The notes under the pieces: model-generated
What the model was told of the DNA's origin: nothing
The model's input: only the letters and a program-made list of their open reading frames with translations
Databases searched by the model: none
Position numbers and translations under genes: made by a program
Assembly: GCA_963854835.1 (NCBI GenBank)
Contig: OY978526.1
Location: 28,509,073-28,573,072, forward strand
Direction: 5' to 3'
Source: Megamerina dolium
Lineage: Eukaryota > Arthropoda > Insecta > Diptera > Megamerinidae
DNA: 64,000 nucleotides
Shown: positions 1-13,512 of the stretch, piece after piece
Layout: every line of letters starts with the position of its first letter
How positions within the stretch are numbered: position 1 is the stretch's first letter

Positions 1-1279
1 CTCACCATGAATAGTGTGATCGTGGTATTTGAAAAAGTCACGCCTCAACCATTATTTCACAAGCTAGCTCATCACGAATCATTGTTGATAAATCTCTGAA
101 TGCCGCAAGCAAAAGAAGGAATAATATCAAGAAGTAATATCAGCACAAGTGCAACGAACGTTAGAATGACACAATTTATCGCGATGACAACGTATTGATA
201 TGCAAAAGTGTGTGATTACACAAATACACATGCATATATACATATAGTAGTAGCACACCTTTATTATACACACACACACACCTATACACAGATATGAACT
301 AAATGTCCTTGAGAAATAAAGTTGCTTTGAGGTAGTAGAGTGCGTGCGTATCGCATGAAAGGGAGCAATGATAACGACTCATTGTTGCTACTACATACTT
401 GATTGCCATACTCGTACACGTTTGCCACAATATGCGATTCAATTAAACGATAAAATGTATGTACAATGAGAAAGGATAATCGAAAAATGACTAAGAGGAG
501 AGAAGAAGATATTTGCGAATACTATGTATGTGTCATATAGTCAGATGTAAAGATTGAGATATTAACAGAGAGTTAAGCAAAATTTGGTGTAACATGATTA
601 AACTTTAATAACAACAATGATAATATTGTAATAACATCGATCAAATAAACATTTTCTCAAAATAATATTATTGGTCAGCAGTGCTTCTTCAGTGCCTACA
701 AAACAACAACAATAATATCGTAATAAAAAAAATAAGAATATACGAAATTTCGATTCACTTACACACTTGAGTGAATAAATCAAAATTAAAGCTACTCATT
801 CGAACACAGCAGAGTGAAAGTGAATGAAAAATGCGAACAACATGAAAGAACAGGAAAAATGAATTGGAAATCGCAATAAAATTAAATACAATACAATACC
901 ATATGATACGATACGATTGTATTTATGATATGAATGTCTTGCCGACCTAAATAAATAAATAACCCAAAACATGAAGAATACTTTTGTATTCGGTAGAGTC
1001 AAAAGAAAGCATAAGTAAAATATAACCTCAAATGTGAATAGAGTGAAGAGACAACAACAACAACAATAACAATAATATCTACAGATATAGCAATAAGGAA
1101 AAATTCTGTTTTCTTTCTTTCGAAAGCATAGAACGAAAGCAAAATATAATGACCATGCAAAGAAGGCGGAAGGAGATCCCAAAAAATAACAGGCTATGCA
1201 TGAAAGAGTTACGATTTCACGCGTTAAATAAAATAAAAAAAAATGTGTGCAAAAGCCAACAATAATACACACACATAAA
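1..1279. other. A/T-rich flank, no gene recognised
   Basis: Low-complexity A/T-rich sequence with short CA runs near 270-282 and CAA/TAA runs near 1051-1073. The 158-codon minus-strand open frame in 796-1272 is rich in Phe, Tyr, Cys and Ile, as expected when A/T-rich repeats are translated, and shows no recognisable domain. I see no promoter, splice or RNA structure that I can defend. Confidence 0.5.
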
Positions 1280-2686
1280 AAAAAATCTCCTTACAGTCGG
1301 CTGGGGCCGACCAAACTATACCCTGCATATGTAGATTTATATATAAAAAGTTTACTCGAATATCCAACTTTTCTTTTATTTCCACTTTTCGAGAAACAAT
1401 TTTTGCATATACTACTAATTTACACCCGAAATATGGTTGACTTTGACGAAGTAAAAGGATTTTAAGATAATTCCGAGGCTTAGTATGGGAGCTATATAAA
1501 AAGTGGGCGTGGCTTACCGCTTTCTAGTAAATCCAATTAATTTTTCCACACCTTAAATTTGGTGTCCTACGTTGAATAGTTTCTAAGTTATGGTGGTTAA
1601 CATTTTTGTTTAATTTCCTCAACTTTGTATGGGAGCCCCAATAAGAAGTGGGCGTGGTACACTGATTTTTTGCCAGATTATTTCCGACTACCATATTAAC
1701 CTAAGTGTTAATTATGATTGTTCTAGACAGAAGAATGCAGAAGTTACAGCTGTTTCAATTTAAAATTTGTATGGGGGCTACGATAAACAGTTGGCGTGGT
1801 GCGCCCATTTCCTGTGAGTTTAATTGCTTGTACAATACTAATCCATACCTTAAATCTCGTTGTCCTAGGCTAAATGGTTTGTAAGCTATGGAGCTTACAA
1901 TTTTAGTTTAATTCCCTCGACTTTGTATGGGAGACCCATGAAGGAGTAGGCCTGGCACACTGATTTTCTGCCAGATTATTTCCGAATACGATATTAATTT
2001 AAGTGTCAATTATAGTTATTCTAGACACAAGATTGCCGAAGTTACAGCTGTTTCAATTTAAAAGAAGTACATACACTTTGTATGAGAGCTACGCTAAAAA
2101 GTAGGCGTGGCTCAACCACTTTTGGCGAGGTTATATAGTAGTATAATATAAGTCTATGTGCCAAATATTGTTGTCCCAAGTGGTATATTATGTGAGTTAT
2201 AGCAAGTTAAAGATTTTGAAAATTTCGAGGTTAGTCGCTTTGAATGCTTGGTGTGGGCGTGGTTATTGACCGATCATGCCCAATATCAATCCCCTCCGTA
2301 CCCTTGGATCATAGGTTACTTGTGCCAAATTTCATCGAAATAGCTCAATATTTACTCAAGTTATCGTGCGAACCAGCCAGGTGACAGACAGACGGACGGA
2401 CGGACGGACGGACGGACGGACGGACGGACGGACGGACGGACGGACATCGTTAAATCGAAAATTTAATCGACGCTGATCACGAATATATATCTATGTCTAT
2501 ATCTCCGGAGATTCCATCACGGACGGACGGACGGACGGACGGACGGACATCGTTAAATCGAAAATTTAATCGACGCTGATCACGAATATATATCTATGTT
2601 TATATCTCCGGAGATTCCTTCAAGTGGACACAAACATCTGACCGAAATGAATATACCATGCATATTGCATTATGCAGGGTATAAAA
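1280..2686. mobile_element. mini-me/DINE-1-like element, copy 1
   Basis: This non-coding interspersed element is repeated at 27158-28786. Its left end carries the hairpin GTCGGC-TGGG-GCCGAC just inside CTCCTTACA, followed by TATACCCTGCAT. The right end is ATGCAGGGTATA, an inverted match to that inner motif. The body holds degenerate internal units of about 150 bp marked by TTTGTATGGGAG and GGGCGTGG. Near the right end a (GGAC)n tract (GTCC on the other strand) adjoins an ATATATATCTATGTCTATAT segment. A tetranucleotide tract next to a TA-rich proto-microsatellite, with a terminal hairpin, is the described layout of dipteran mini-me/DINE-1 (Helentron-associated) elements. It lacks coding capacity. 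Family assignment is from architecture, not from a database match. Confidence 0.65.
2391..2616. repeat. duplicated (GGAC)n microsatellite block
   Basis: A (GGAC)n tract spans about 2391-2445. A 66-bp non-repetitive segment (2446-2511) follows, then a second tract of seven GGAC units (2521-2548), then a near-identical copy of the segment (about 2549-2616). The second mini-me copy at 27-28.8 kb has only one tract and one segment, so this duplication is private to copy 1. Confidence 0.85.
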
Positions 2687-3349
2687 ATTCCATTCCACTT
2701 TGAAGTACGATCGACTATGAACTTCGGTCTTTCTAAGGTGGAGGAAATATTAGTTTGGATTGGGGAAAAAGTCATGAACCTTATTTTTTTGCTATACAAG
2801 CTACTATTGTAAAAAAATTTCACCGAAATGAGTAAAATATGAGGCGGAGCAAGGCCCATGCAATAGTCAACAATTTTTAGTTTTGTTTAATATGGATGCC
2901 AATGCGACGTTTGATAATTACTTCCATATGACCTATAGGAATAAAATCCACAAGCTGTATAGAGTTTAGAGGGAAAAATTTATATTAAAGCAAAAGCTAT
3001 GTTAATTATTTAGCTAGAGCTTCTATATGAGCATCGAAATTGTGAGTACTTTCTCAGAAAATAATCAACTTCCGCATAAAGGTGCTATAGAAGCAATTCA
3101 ATAGTAAAGGATTTTATTTTCATGTAATTAATTTTCATTGAAAAACAAATGCTTTCAAACATATAGTGTAGATTGGATAGAGCAGCAGTGGTAGAACATA
3201 GTTTTTAGTTTTGATTAGTATGGATTCCAATGCAAAGTTTGATAATTACTGCAATCAACTAAAATTAATATTAAAATATATTATTATATTATTGAATAAT
3301 TGAAATTATAATTGAATTGTTGTATGTAGCTTCCTTCTCCCCCACATCT
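2687..3349. other. gene-free stretch with a diverged ~50-bp direct repeat
   Basis: No coding sequence recognised. The sequence around 2873-2931 (TTTTTAGTTTTG then TATGGATGCCAATG then TTTGATAATTAC) recurs in diverged form at 3202-3250, 329 bp away. This suggests an old tandem duplication or two ends of an unrecognised element. Confidence 0.5.
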
Positions 3350-4534
3350 CTGACGCATGGGAAAAAATGCCTGCGTCGTAGACAAAAGGCATCATTGTGA
3401 AGTAGCCTAAGAAGGGTGACTTGCGCGACTATGGTAAATGGCGAGGAATAACCCTACTCAACACCATCTACAAAATAATAGCCATGATCATTTAATCCAG
3501 ACTTCAATGTGTCGAGCATGCCCTAAGAGACGAACAAGTTCAACGATCAAGTCAACACTCTTCGTATCATAGTAGAACAATCAGTGAAATGGAGCTCTCC
3601 CCTATACATGCTGTTCGTCGACTTTAAGAAGGTTTTCAACACAATCAAACGAGACGCAATCTAGCTGGCATTAAGCACAAAAAGAATCCCCGCCAAGTTA
3701 ATTCGCCTCATCAGGGCCCATTGTGAAAATTTCGAACTGGCTGTACTTCATAACGGTAACATCAGCAACCTATTCTCCACCAATGCGGACGTAAGGCAAG
3801 GTTGCCCTCTTCGCCATCATTGTGGACGACGTTATGAGCCAAGTTACATTACACAAGAGAGGCATCGCATGGAGTTTTAGCAGGCACCTGGAGAATTTAG
3901 ACTTCGCTTTCAGAGTTAATCACAAAAACGCAAGCCATATAATGTTCCACGGATGCCCGGTGGAATTTGTTGAAAGCTTCTGTTACCTCGGCTGCATTAT
4001 TACGGCAGACGGCGTAGCTAATGAAGATGTCAACTGCAGGTTAAACAAAGCAAGGGCGGCGTTCGGGCGACTACGTGCAGTGTGGGTGAAATTCGCGAAT
4101 CTCCAGGCGCACAAAACTGCGGATATTCAGCTCATGGATGAAGTCAGTATTGGTGTACGGAAGTGAAACATGGCTGATCTCTAACACCATCACACAAAAG
4201 CTACAAACTTTCGTCAACAGATGCTTCCGCATCATCTGTAGAATATTCTGTCCGAACACCATCAGCAACGACGCGCTGTCGAGACTAACGAATAAAGAAG
4301 CCGTCCTGTGGCAAATAAAAAATAGAAAGTGGCGATGGATGGGTCACACGCTAAGAAAACCTTCAGATAGCATTACAAGAATGGAGGTCGCAGTCGGCCA
4401 AAAATACTTGGAGTAAGTCGATATTGCACGAGCTAGCTGATGTCATCACAATATGGGGCGGCGCAAAAATAACAGCACTGAACTGTGTACGACGGAAGAG
4501 TCTTGTTGAGGCCCTATGCTCTCGAGAGGAGTGA
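3350..4534 (+). pseudogene. Non-LTR retrotransposon ORF2 relic (RTE-like), active site deleted
   Basis: Conceptual translation in shifting frames gives a reverse transcriptase in order: KKGDLRDYGKWRGITLLNT (finger region, from about 3408), FVDFKKVFNTI near 3610-3645 (palm motif A), then DVRQGCPLR near 3789-3815. The next block, from about 3822, runs LENLDFA directly into FRVNHKNASHIMF, so the F/YADD catalytic motif that should follow LDFA is missing. After it come the ESFCYLGCIIT block, LVYGSETW (4147-4170), a WRWMGHTLRK block (about 4330-4365) and a C-terminal LVEALCSREE ending at the TGA at 4532-4534. Several frameshifts and stops (for example TAG at 3663) make it non-functional. The order and the GHTLRK/LCSREE tail fit RTE-type elements. 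Clade is inferred by eye. Confidence 0.75.
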
Positions 4535-5989
4535 ACAAGGAGAAAAACTTGAGAGGGATAAACGTTTCTCAGTGAAAGTTACTTCCAAAAGTTCTCCACA
4601 AAGCACAAATTGTTACTCGGGATGATGCAAGGCAATAAGCAATATAATATAAAACAATATTGTTGTACGTTTATGGTTTCATTGGTGCCGATATTTTTTC
4701 TCTAACCAAATATGTATTTCTTTTATTTCACAACCGCTCTCTTTGCATTATTCCACAACGAAATGCTGCATACTTTTAGACAATTTATAAACCAATTTTG
4801 CCATAAAATATTTGTTGAAACAATATAGCAGAGCTTTCCATTTTTCTTTTTTTTTTTATATCTATGTTATATACATTTGAGTATGCGTATACAAATATGT
4901 ATATATCGTCTATATATTTAGTATATTATTTACTTGCTTAAGATGGACAGTATTGATGATGCTACCGCTAGTAAATCCTAGTGGCAATATGTTGCCTATC
5001 TTAAATCTTGATCATGTTTTAGAGTATCCTTTTACATTTTATTTGACTTTTCAAACAAACGAAACAAACAAACATGCTCTCTCTTCTTCTTCTAACAATT
5101 TCTTACGCTAACATTCGCTCATTTTATACAAACGGCATATCTTTCGTATTACTGTTGTTTTTGTAGTTGTTGTTGTTGGGGGCCCTTTACAAATTTTTTT
5201 TTTTTGTTAACACAAGATTCTTATCGCTTGCCTGCTTACACATAGTACGCTTATTTACTTATTTTGTTTTGGGGCCATCCATGTCCTTTGGATTATTGTC
5301 GACTTATTGTGTTGTTGTTGTTGCTGTTTAGCTTATTTATTCGCATTACTTGAGCGTTTTGGGGCGATTTTATTGTTGTCTCCTTACCTTCATATACTCG
5401 CATACGTAGTTCCTTATACTTATTATCATTCTTTTGTTAGCTTGTTTGTTTTATTTTAATACTACTTGTACTAGTAGTAGTATTTGTTGTTGTTGTTGCT
5501 ATGGTTGCTATCGCTGCTTTCTTTTGCTGACTACCCGCTTTATTTGGTTTAATTCATTAATTTTTCGAAGGCCAAGTGTTAAGATCATATCCTTGAGAAG
5601 ATTTAACACAGACGATATCACCAAAATGAGAAAGGCTAATTTCGGTTGAATCAGTCGTTTGGAAATGGAAGTTGTTATTTTTACACATTGTAGTTGTATT
5701 TTATTGAATAAATTAACGTAAAAAGTAATTTGCAGTTTATTTATTTTGTGGTAATTGAAATGAAGAAGAAAAAGAAGAAGGAGAAAAAAACGAGAAAGTA
5801 AAATGAAATACACAAAAGGGTGATTTAAAAATAAAGCGCTTAGATGACGTCAATGGAATGAGTTGGGTTGAGGTTGAAAATGGAATGAGTGGAATAAGAA
5901 AATAATAGCATTTTCATACTAACAGGTTTTAATTGGTTATTGAGAAGACAACTAATTAAAGTGGATTTTTTTTCGATTTTATATATCTA
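4535..5989. other. gene-free A/T-rich stretch
   Basis: T-rich sequence with (TTG)n runs near 5165-5178, 5310-5325 and 5480-5500. Nothing recognisable as coding or structural RNA. The short open frames here consist of Cys/Phe/Leu from microsatellite translation. Confidence 0.5.
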
Positions 5990-6960
5990 AATATTGAGTG
6001 TGCAAAAAAATGACTGCCCACTGAAAATTTTCAAAAACATACTCGGATGTTATAGCTTCATATGTTCGAGCCACTGTGCAGTCGACAATACGATTTTCTA
6101 TGAGAGTGATTTTCACCCGATTCCGTCCATTTTCGAATTCGAACATTCATAAGTAAATGTATCGTATAAACTGAATTTCAGCTTTATACCATTGTATTTT
6201 CGTGCTCAAAGTATGGAACCATACAAATGGAAACATAATTTTCTATGGGAGATAAGCATAGTTTTAGTCCCACCCCTCCCATTTTTGAATATAACTATTA
6301 ATTGGTAATTATAATCATGTGTACTGAATACAAGCTTATTTACCTTATAACTTCGTGCATAAAGTGTGAATAAACTCATGCGGAAACATACTTTTATATA
6401 GAAGGTGGGCGTAGTTTTCATTCGATCAAGCCCCACTTTTTAATATATTTATTTTGTCATCAAATGTATATTATATGATCAAGTTTTAATTCGATTGCTT
6501 CATATTTTAGAGCGAAAAGTGTAAAAACATTAACTAATTAACATACTTTTCTATGGGAGGTAGGCGTGGATTTTATTCATTCACACCAATTTTTTATTAT
6601 ATTAATTCTTAGAGAAGTCAAACTTCATATGCAAATTTTTAAGCCGATAGCTTCATATTTCCACGCGCAAAGTGTGAAGAGACAAATTCAACAACATACT
6701 TTTGTATGAGAGGTAAGCTTGATTTTTATCCGATTTCAACTATTTACGAAATAGCTTGTTCGTTGCTGAAAATAATCTTATACAGCAAATTACAGCTTAA
6801 TCGCTTTATAATTATGGCAGTTATTATGCAATCAGGCAGATAGACTAAGAGACCGATGTGGCTAAATCGACTCAGACCACAATTCTGTCTTCTTCGCCTA
6901 TGGATATTACAAACGTAAGTTTAATATTGATTATACCCTTGACACTTTGAGTCTAAATAT
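5990..6960 (+). repeat. ~150-bp dispersed tandem repeat array, plus orientation
   Basis: Four to five diverged units. The anchor resembling TCGTGCNCAAAGTGTGAA occurs near 6198, 6351, 6508 and 6659, giving spacings of about 151-157 bp. Each anchor is followed about 30-40 bp later by ACATACTTTTNTATGGGAG and then GTAGGCGTGG or a variant, then a CCGATT-like box and a CATTTTCGAA-like box. The array ends at 6841-6950 in GATGTGGCTAAATCGACTCA. That tail resembles the segment that follows GACGGAC tracts in drosophilid mini-me-like repeats. No coding capacity. Confidence 0.65.
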
Positions 6961-9239
6961 AAAAATTGAAACTGGATGAAATCTTTGCATATTTCTAGAC
7001 AAATAGTAATCAGTTAAAGGAGTGGTTAAATTGGGCACAAACAAAAGATATTAGGGTAATTTTCTGTTGGGGCAATGAAGAAAATGATTAAATTATATAA
7101 AATTCGGAAATCTTGGACCCAAGCATAGGAACCACACCCTCTAATATGTCAATATACCGGACACAGGTTCATTGTACCTTTGAATTCAAGTAAAATGTGA
7201 CCATAATATAAGGGAAACAAGTTTATAGACATGTTTACAAACATTTTTCGATATAATGCATTGAAAATAATTCGATTTTTTCGATGCAAAAATAATTTTG
7301 GAATTATTGCAAAAAATTTGCAACATTAATTCTTTGGACATTATTGAAGAACACCTCTCGTAGTGGGACCGGGGTTGAAAACGTAAAAGAAGCTGACGTA
7401 TATGAATAAAAGGGGTATGCTTATAGTAAAGCATTGCTGTAAGTTGACCGAAGTATTAAATATTGATTTGATTAAATTTTGATGTAAATTCACTTGCAAG
7501 GCTCTTGTCTGAATATTTGATGCTGTTTAAAATATGAGATTACCTAAAATATCAATAGAGTTTTGTTTATACAGCAACAAAGAAAAAATGTGAGAACAAA
7601 CATGCTCTATTGATATAAAAAAAAAAAAAGAACCTATTCAAATTTACGATACATAAAAATGCATATTATAGAAACTCATTAGTTTGGCTTGTTGCTGCTC
7701 TTTTACCTTTACTTTATATGAAGCGTATGCACACACACACCCATACAATATATTGTATGTAGGAACGTACAAATATATGCACTTGAAGCATAGATCTATG
7801 TGTAGATTTGTGTACATTTTGGTTGAAATTATTTCATAAAATTGCACAATACACATTCAGCACCCTGCATCGAATTCATTTATTCATTTTTTGTTTGTTT
7901 TGTTGCTCCAAAAATATTCCTTTGTGCATGTGTGCATGTGTGTGTGTGTGTGTGTGTGTGTGTGGTGTATTGCCTTTTTCTAAATTGCATAAATTTATTA
8001 TGGCCTTTTTTCCTACCAAATATACATATATATAAATGCTTATATGGCTTGGTCCATGCTCACAAGTTACATAAGCGTGTCCTGCAATAACAGCATTATA
8101 TTCAAATGCTTTACCTCTATCAATATACATAATATACATACAGAATATGTATATTTTGTATGACCATGTATGTAATCGTATGTTGAATGCATTTAGGAAG
8201 GAAATGTTGAAATTTGCACAAATACAAATACAATTACAAACAAATATATGCTTGTATTGTATATAGTATATACTGTAATACAAATTTATATGCTCATATG
8301 AATGCATGCATGCACACAAATAGGTAGCAAAAGGAGTTGCCGACACACAAATACAATGATATTATTCTCGATATTTTTTGTTGTATGCCTTGCACACATA
8401 AGAGTCCTTACAATACAACAGGCCAAGACCAAGTCAGCGAAACAGGCAAACAACAAGGCAGGTGGTGTACATTACAAAATGGTGCCTTGAGTATTAGAGA
8501 TATATATATGCACATACTAATATGTTGTATAAGGTGATCTACCATTGAGTTGTTGCTCCTCTGTGGTTAGTGGTCATTCTTCATTGTTGTTATTATTGTA
8601 GTTATTGTTGTTGTTGTTGCTGTTCTTGTTATTGTGCCTGTTGCCCCAAGTGTGTATAAGTTGAAAATCAGTATGATGACGTTGCCGAAAAGTAAAATTG
8701 ACCATAAAAGTAATTTTCGTATTGCAATTGCTTGTCATGCCGAGATGGTAAAGAGGTTAAGAATGATATTTTAAAGCAAATAGAGAAATAAGAAGAAGAA
8801 AAAAAAATGTAATAAAATCTGAAAAGAGCTATATGGGAAATTTTATTTGTTTACCAATGTGCAATATTTAAGTGTTAGACAGAGGTCTGATGTGATGCAA
8901 AAAAAAAAGAGGTTCACAGAGCCTACTAAGTAGTTATATGTGAGTAAATGATTGCTACTGTTAATGGTATGTTTGTTGTTGTTTGTTATTCTCAATAATA
9001 CAAGTATGTGGACATTTGCACAACCATTGCGATTGCAAATGAATGTGTTCAACGAAGCGTATGAGTTACATTATTCTTACCTTTATTCATATGTATTTAT
9101 TCATACCTATATAAAGTGTATACAATTCTAATTGTATTCTACACTTAAAGAGCATTCTAAGTTTTTGCTTTTGTTTTTTTTTTTTTTTGAACCTAAAAGG
9201 TGAGCTGATAGATATGAAAAAGATTGTCTATTAATGGTC
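6961..9239. other. gene-free stretch with (TG)n microsatellite
   Basis: A/T-rich. A (TG)n tract lies at about 7937-7964, preceded by imperfect TGTGCATG repeats, and a (TTG)n run lies near 8600-8620. The 156-codon minus-strand frame at 7876-8346 has a His-Thr stretch from the TG tract and is not credible as a gene. A short tRNA-like phrase near 8738 lacks a matching B box. Confidence 0.5.
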
Positions 9240-10170
9240 GGAATTAGTATGTTTATTGAATTTCTGAAGCTATCGAGCTAAAAATTGGTATATAAAATTA
9301 TTTTTACCAACGAATAGATGAGTTCGAGAATGATCGAAATCGAATAAAAATCACACCTACCTCCCATACAAAAGCATGTTGTTGAATGTGTATTTTCACA
9401 AATTTAAATTAGCGCGATCTCACAGAAACTACGACTACGACTCATACAAAAGTATGCTGCTAAATGTATGTTTTTTGACACTTTGCACGAGAAAATATTA
9501 AGTTCTGAAATTTAAACTCGATAAATAGTAGTATGTTTACTAATTTAGAGATATTTTCGAATACTGACATAATCGGATAAAATCTACACCTACCTGCCAT
9601 ACAAAAGTATGTCTTCAAATGTATATTTCTATACGTTATGCAGGAAAAAATAAAGGTATCGAGGTGAAACTTGGTAAATACCATTACATCTACTAACTAA
9701 TAGATATGTTTAAAAATGGTTGTAATCGGATAAAATCTACTCCTACCTCCCATACAAAAGTATGTCTTCAAATATATATACTTCTACATGCTGTGCACGA
9801 AAATATAAAATTATCAAGCTAAAACTCGGTATATACGATTATATCTAATAACTTATAGGTATATTCTTAATTGGATAAAAATCACACATATCTCCCATAC
9901 AAATTTATGCTTCCGCCTGTATATTTTCACACTTTCAGTATGAAAGTGTAAAGCTAAGAAGCTGAAACTAGATAGACATTATTCAATTTGCTAATGAATG
10001 GATGTGCATGAAAATGGGCTCAATCGAATAAAATTCACACTTATCTGTCATACAAAATTATATTCTCGGACTTCTTTGCTCAAGGACCGCAGCTCAGCTT
10101 ATACCATTATATTTTAAAAATGGAAAATTTAAGAGAAAAGCCACGCCTACATCAACCATTTCTCTGACTA
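9240..10170 (-). repeat. ~150-bp dispersed tandem repeat array, minus orientation
   Basis: Same family as 5990-6960 but reversed. CCCATACAAAAGTATG-like boxes recur near 9360, 9437, 9597, 9748 and 9893, mostly about 150 bp apart. Each is preceded by ATCGGATAAAATCTAC-like sequence and followed by a CACTTTGCACGAGAAAATA-like box. Units are diverged by eye at roughly a quarter of positions. No open frame is maintained between units, which points to a non-coding satellite-like repeat or the body of a non-autonomous element. Confidence 0.65.
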
Positions 10171-13100
10171 GCTCTAAGGTATATCTGTCTATATGTCATG
10201 GTCTAGAGTATCGAAGCTTCGATATTCGATATTCGAAGTTAAGTTGTCCAAAAATTGGTTATAGATTTACTTCAAAAGCAATTTTGGTTATGTTTTGAAT
10301 CAAAATTAGTTATTTTTTTTTTATTGATTGTATCTATTTATGTACTAATTTATTTATACATTACGTACTATACTATACATTGAACCAATATTTGGGGCAA
10401 CATAATAAAAGTCGTTGAAATTTATTTGAATTTCTTTACAATGATGACTTTTATTTTCTTACAGGAAAAGAAAATGCTTTAATGCTTTCTTTATATGTAG
10501 AAATTACATACACATATACCTACTATGTATTCAAAATCATGTTAACATGCGTTAGAATAGCCATTCAGCATATGTTGTAAGCGCGTAACATAATATCCTC
10601 ACATGATATATAGTCCATAATAATGTACATACATGCAAGTACATACTACAACCCACACTTAAGTAGACTAGTTGGCATATACATATGTAGGTAACATATT
10701 CTATATATAATAGCTATATAATGTATAGAAAAACCTTGCCTTTATGTTGCATATATAATAAAGTCTATAAGTCAACGCCGCCATTACCGCCATTGCTAGT
10801 CATGAATAACAAATCAATTTGAGCAAATTTAAAATTTTGCAACACTTTCACACAGCCGACACTTTTCAGCACCAACACTTTTGATGATTAAAGATTTCCT
10901 TTTTGTGCAACATTATTAAGGTAGGCAGGTATTTGCTTGCTTGCTTGTACCATATACATATGTACATACCTTTCAGTCGGGTTATTTGAATGGTCTGGCT
11001 GTCTTGTAAGATTTTACCGACATATAGTCGAAGTCGAAGAAGTCGTTTACAAATACCTAAAGGTATTCAGTCGAGTCTAATAAAGAACGTCAAGATGGAA
11101 AGTTGTGAAGAAGAGAGAGAAAAATTAGTGCTTGCTTGCTTGTTGAAATCATTTATTTTTCACACGCTTTCGTGAGTCAGCTTATTCATATGCGAAGTGG
11201 GAGCATTTTATTCATGCACATTTTTTAGCTACATTCAATTTGATTGGTATTTTTATTTGGTAAGAGCTTGGGAGGTTGTAAAATCACCTACTTGGTTGAA
11301 TTAATACGCAGAAAATATTTTCAGATACTAATATGAACTCAAGTTCGAATAGAAAATACTAAAAATCGACTAAATATTATCCATACCGGGATCTATAATA
11401 TTTTTCCAAGCTCATAGCTACTAACTTCACATTATTTTTACAATTTGAAATAGACATCATTAAATCTTCCTATTATTTCAATGCTTACTAATTTGGTCAT
11501 ATTGTTCCAAAAGTGTATTTTGACTGAGTTTAGAAATTATTTTTTTGTGCAAAAAGAATGATGATGATGCACTAAATATGACTAAATATGCATAGTACTA
11601 TATATACGTGTATATAGTACAACAAAAGGAATATGGTGAGCGCTCATTCAGGTTCGATGGTTACCTACTCCTTTTGCATTTGCCTTAGGCTTGTATTTTG
11701 GTTGGTTGGTGAAGACTTTTTCGTATGGGAATAATTGGAGAGAATTTAAATTTTCTTGTTTTTTTTCTTACAACATGAGTTTTTTTCTTTATTTTTTTTT
11801 TTTTTTTGCTGATGCTCAAGAACAACAGCAATAAGAGTAAAATTGTCTGGTAATAAATTTTCCACTTTATAGGTAGTAGGTAGTATAGCTAACAAAAAGG
11901 ATACACTTTACGTACATATATTATATTTGTATGTGTTCTACATATGTATATGAGTGAGTGTACCATATACATCATGAGTCTACACATGAGCGCTGTTTGT
12001 ACTAAGTATGCACAAACGCAAGCTGAAGTGTGTGTATGTGTGTGTGTGTGTTGGTGTGTGTTCAAACGGAAGTTAAGTATACTAAACTGTACACTCTGTG
12101 CTTGCAACTTGTAATGTCGACGATTACATGAACGCCTGAGATTTTTATCGTCAAATAACAAGAACAACAGAATAAGAGTATTAAAAGCAACAACAACAAC
12201 AACAACAAGAGCGCTGTAACAATAACAATAATAAGAATAATAATATCAACAACAACAACAACATATTTATACAATTTATTTTTTTTTTTTGTAGTTAATG
12301 ATCATGTTGATGACGATGATGATGAGTGACTATATGAGTGAGCGACCTATGAAGGCGTAATAGTGTGAAGTATGTAAGTATGTTGTTGTTGTTGTTGTTG
12401 TTGTTGTTTTGCACTTTCGCAATACCAATGAATGTTTACAACCAACAGTATAGATATGAGTATACCATATATATATGGCTCTCTGTTGAGTGTGGAAATT
12501 TTAATGAATTCATGTTGCTAGAAAAATGCATGGGAAACAACACTATGGCATATTAGGTAGAGAAAAAAATAAAATAAATATATATGCACATATATAGTAG
12601 AAACTCAAAGAAAATGTTAAATAAAGTTGTTGTATTTTTATTTACTTCATTTTCTTTTTTATATGGCATAAGGTGTTGCAAAAGTATGTTAAAGAATGTA
12701 TACATACTTGTATATACATATGTATATACACATTTATCTAGAGATGCAATGAATGTAGTAATATAGGTACATTACATATAATATTAAAGTAAGTATATTT
12801 GATATATGCACGACGTTGTTGTTGTTTATAATGGTAGTTTCATATAGGCATTTTTACGTTTTAACATACACTCATATCATAAATAAATACAAATGTATAT
12901 GAATCCATTTACAATACATTACTTATATTTACTTTTTTTAATCTCTCACCCAAGCTATGTATATGATTGAATTCGAAAGGGATATTACATTTTTTTTCTT
13001 TTTTCAATTTTTCTACTCATGAATTGTGTAAGCGTTCCCAAGTATGTCGGTAACTATAATTGAAGTTCTTCTTTTAATTATATGCTTAACTTAAGCTTCA

Positions 13101-13512
13101 AGTAGTCTCTGGGAAAAATTATGTTTGTGAAAAATATAATTTACTTAGTGAGTGTGAGTATGTATTACACTTTAATTAATATGTTTACAGATGCATATAA
13201 TTTTAGGGGAAAGTGAAAGCCAAAATAAATTATTTATGCTATCAGGTAATGTTGCTATTTGTATGTAGAATTTTCATAAGAAATTGAATGTATTCCATTT
13301 ATTCGCTTGAAACATTTAAGCTTGTTCTTCCCATCTATGAACAATCATACAAAACCGTTGACCTTATTTCACTCCTTCGCCAATAAACAGCTATACAGAC
13401 ATCATAAAACGATAACAGATGTACGAAATGTTTTACATCTGTTTTCTTCGTTACCTTTTCGTTCAGCTTGTATTCATTTTGCATCCATTTTGCATCAAAA
13501 TAATGAAATTGG
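10171..13512. other. gene-free A/T-rich stretch with microsatellites
   Basis: No gene recognised. Contains a 16-bp palindrome TATCGAAGCTTCGATA near 10208, a GT-rich tract near 12027-12060, CAA tracts near 12189-12208 and 12249-12262, and a (TTG)n tract at about 12381-12408. Short frames such as 10990-11175 show no known domain. Confidence 0.5.

Noticed and set aside
796..1272. 158-codon minus-strand open frame
   Set aside because: Phe/Tyr/Cys-rich translation of A/T-rich DNA, no domain, no promoter, no related copy.
2391..2548. CRISPR-like or satellite array
   Set aside because: It is a plain (GGAC)n tract duplicated within a mobile element; no spacer diversity.
7876..8346. 156-codon minus-strand open frame
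   Set aside because: Contains a His-Thr run from the (TG)n microsatellite; composition is not that of a protein gene.
8738..8765. tRNA-Ser-like phrase
   Set aside because: No B box or stem partner downstream.
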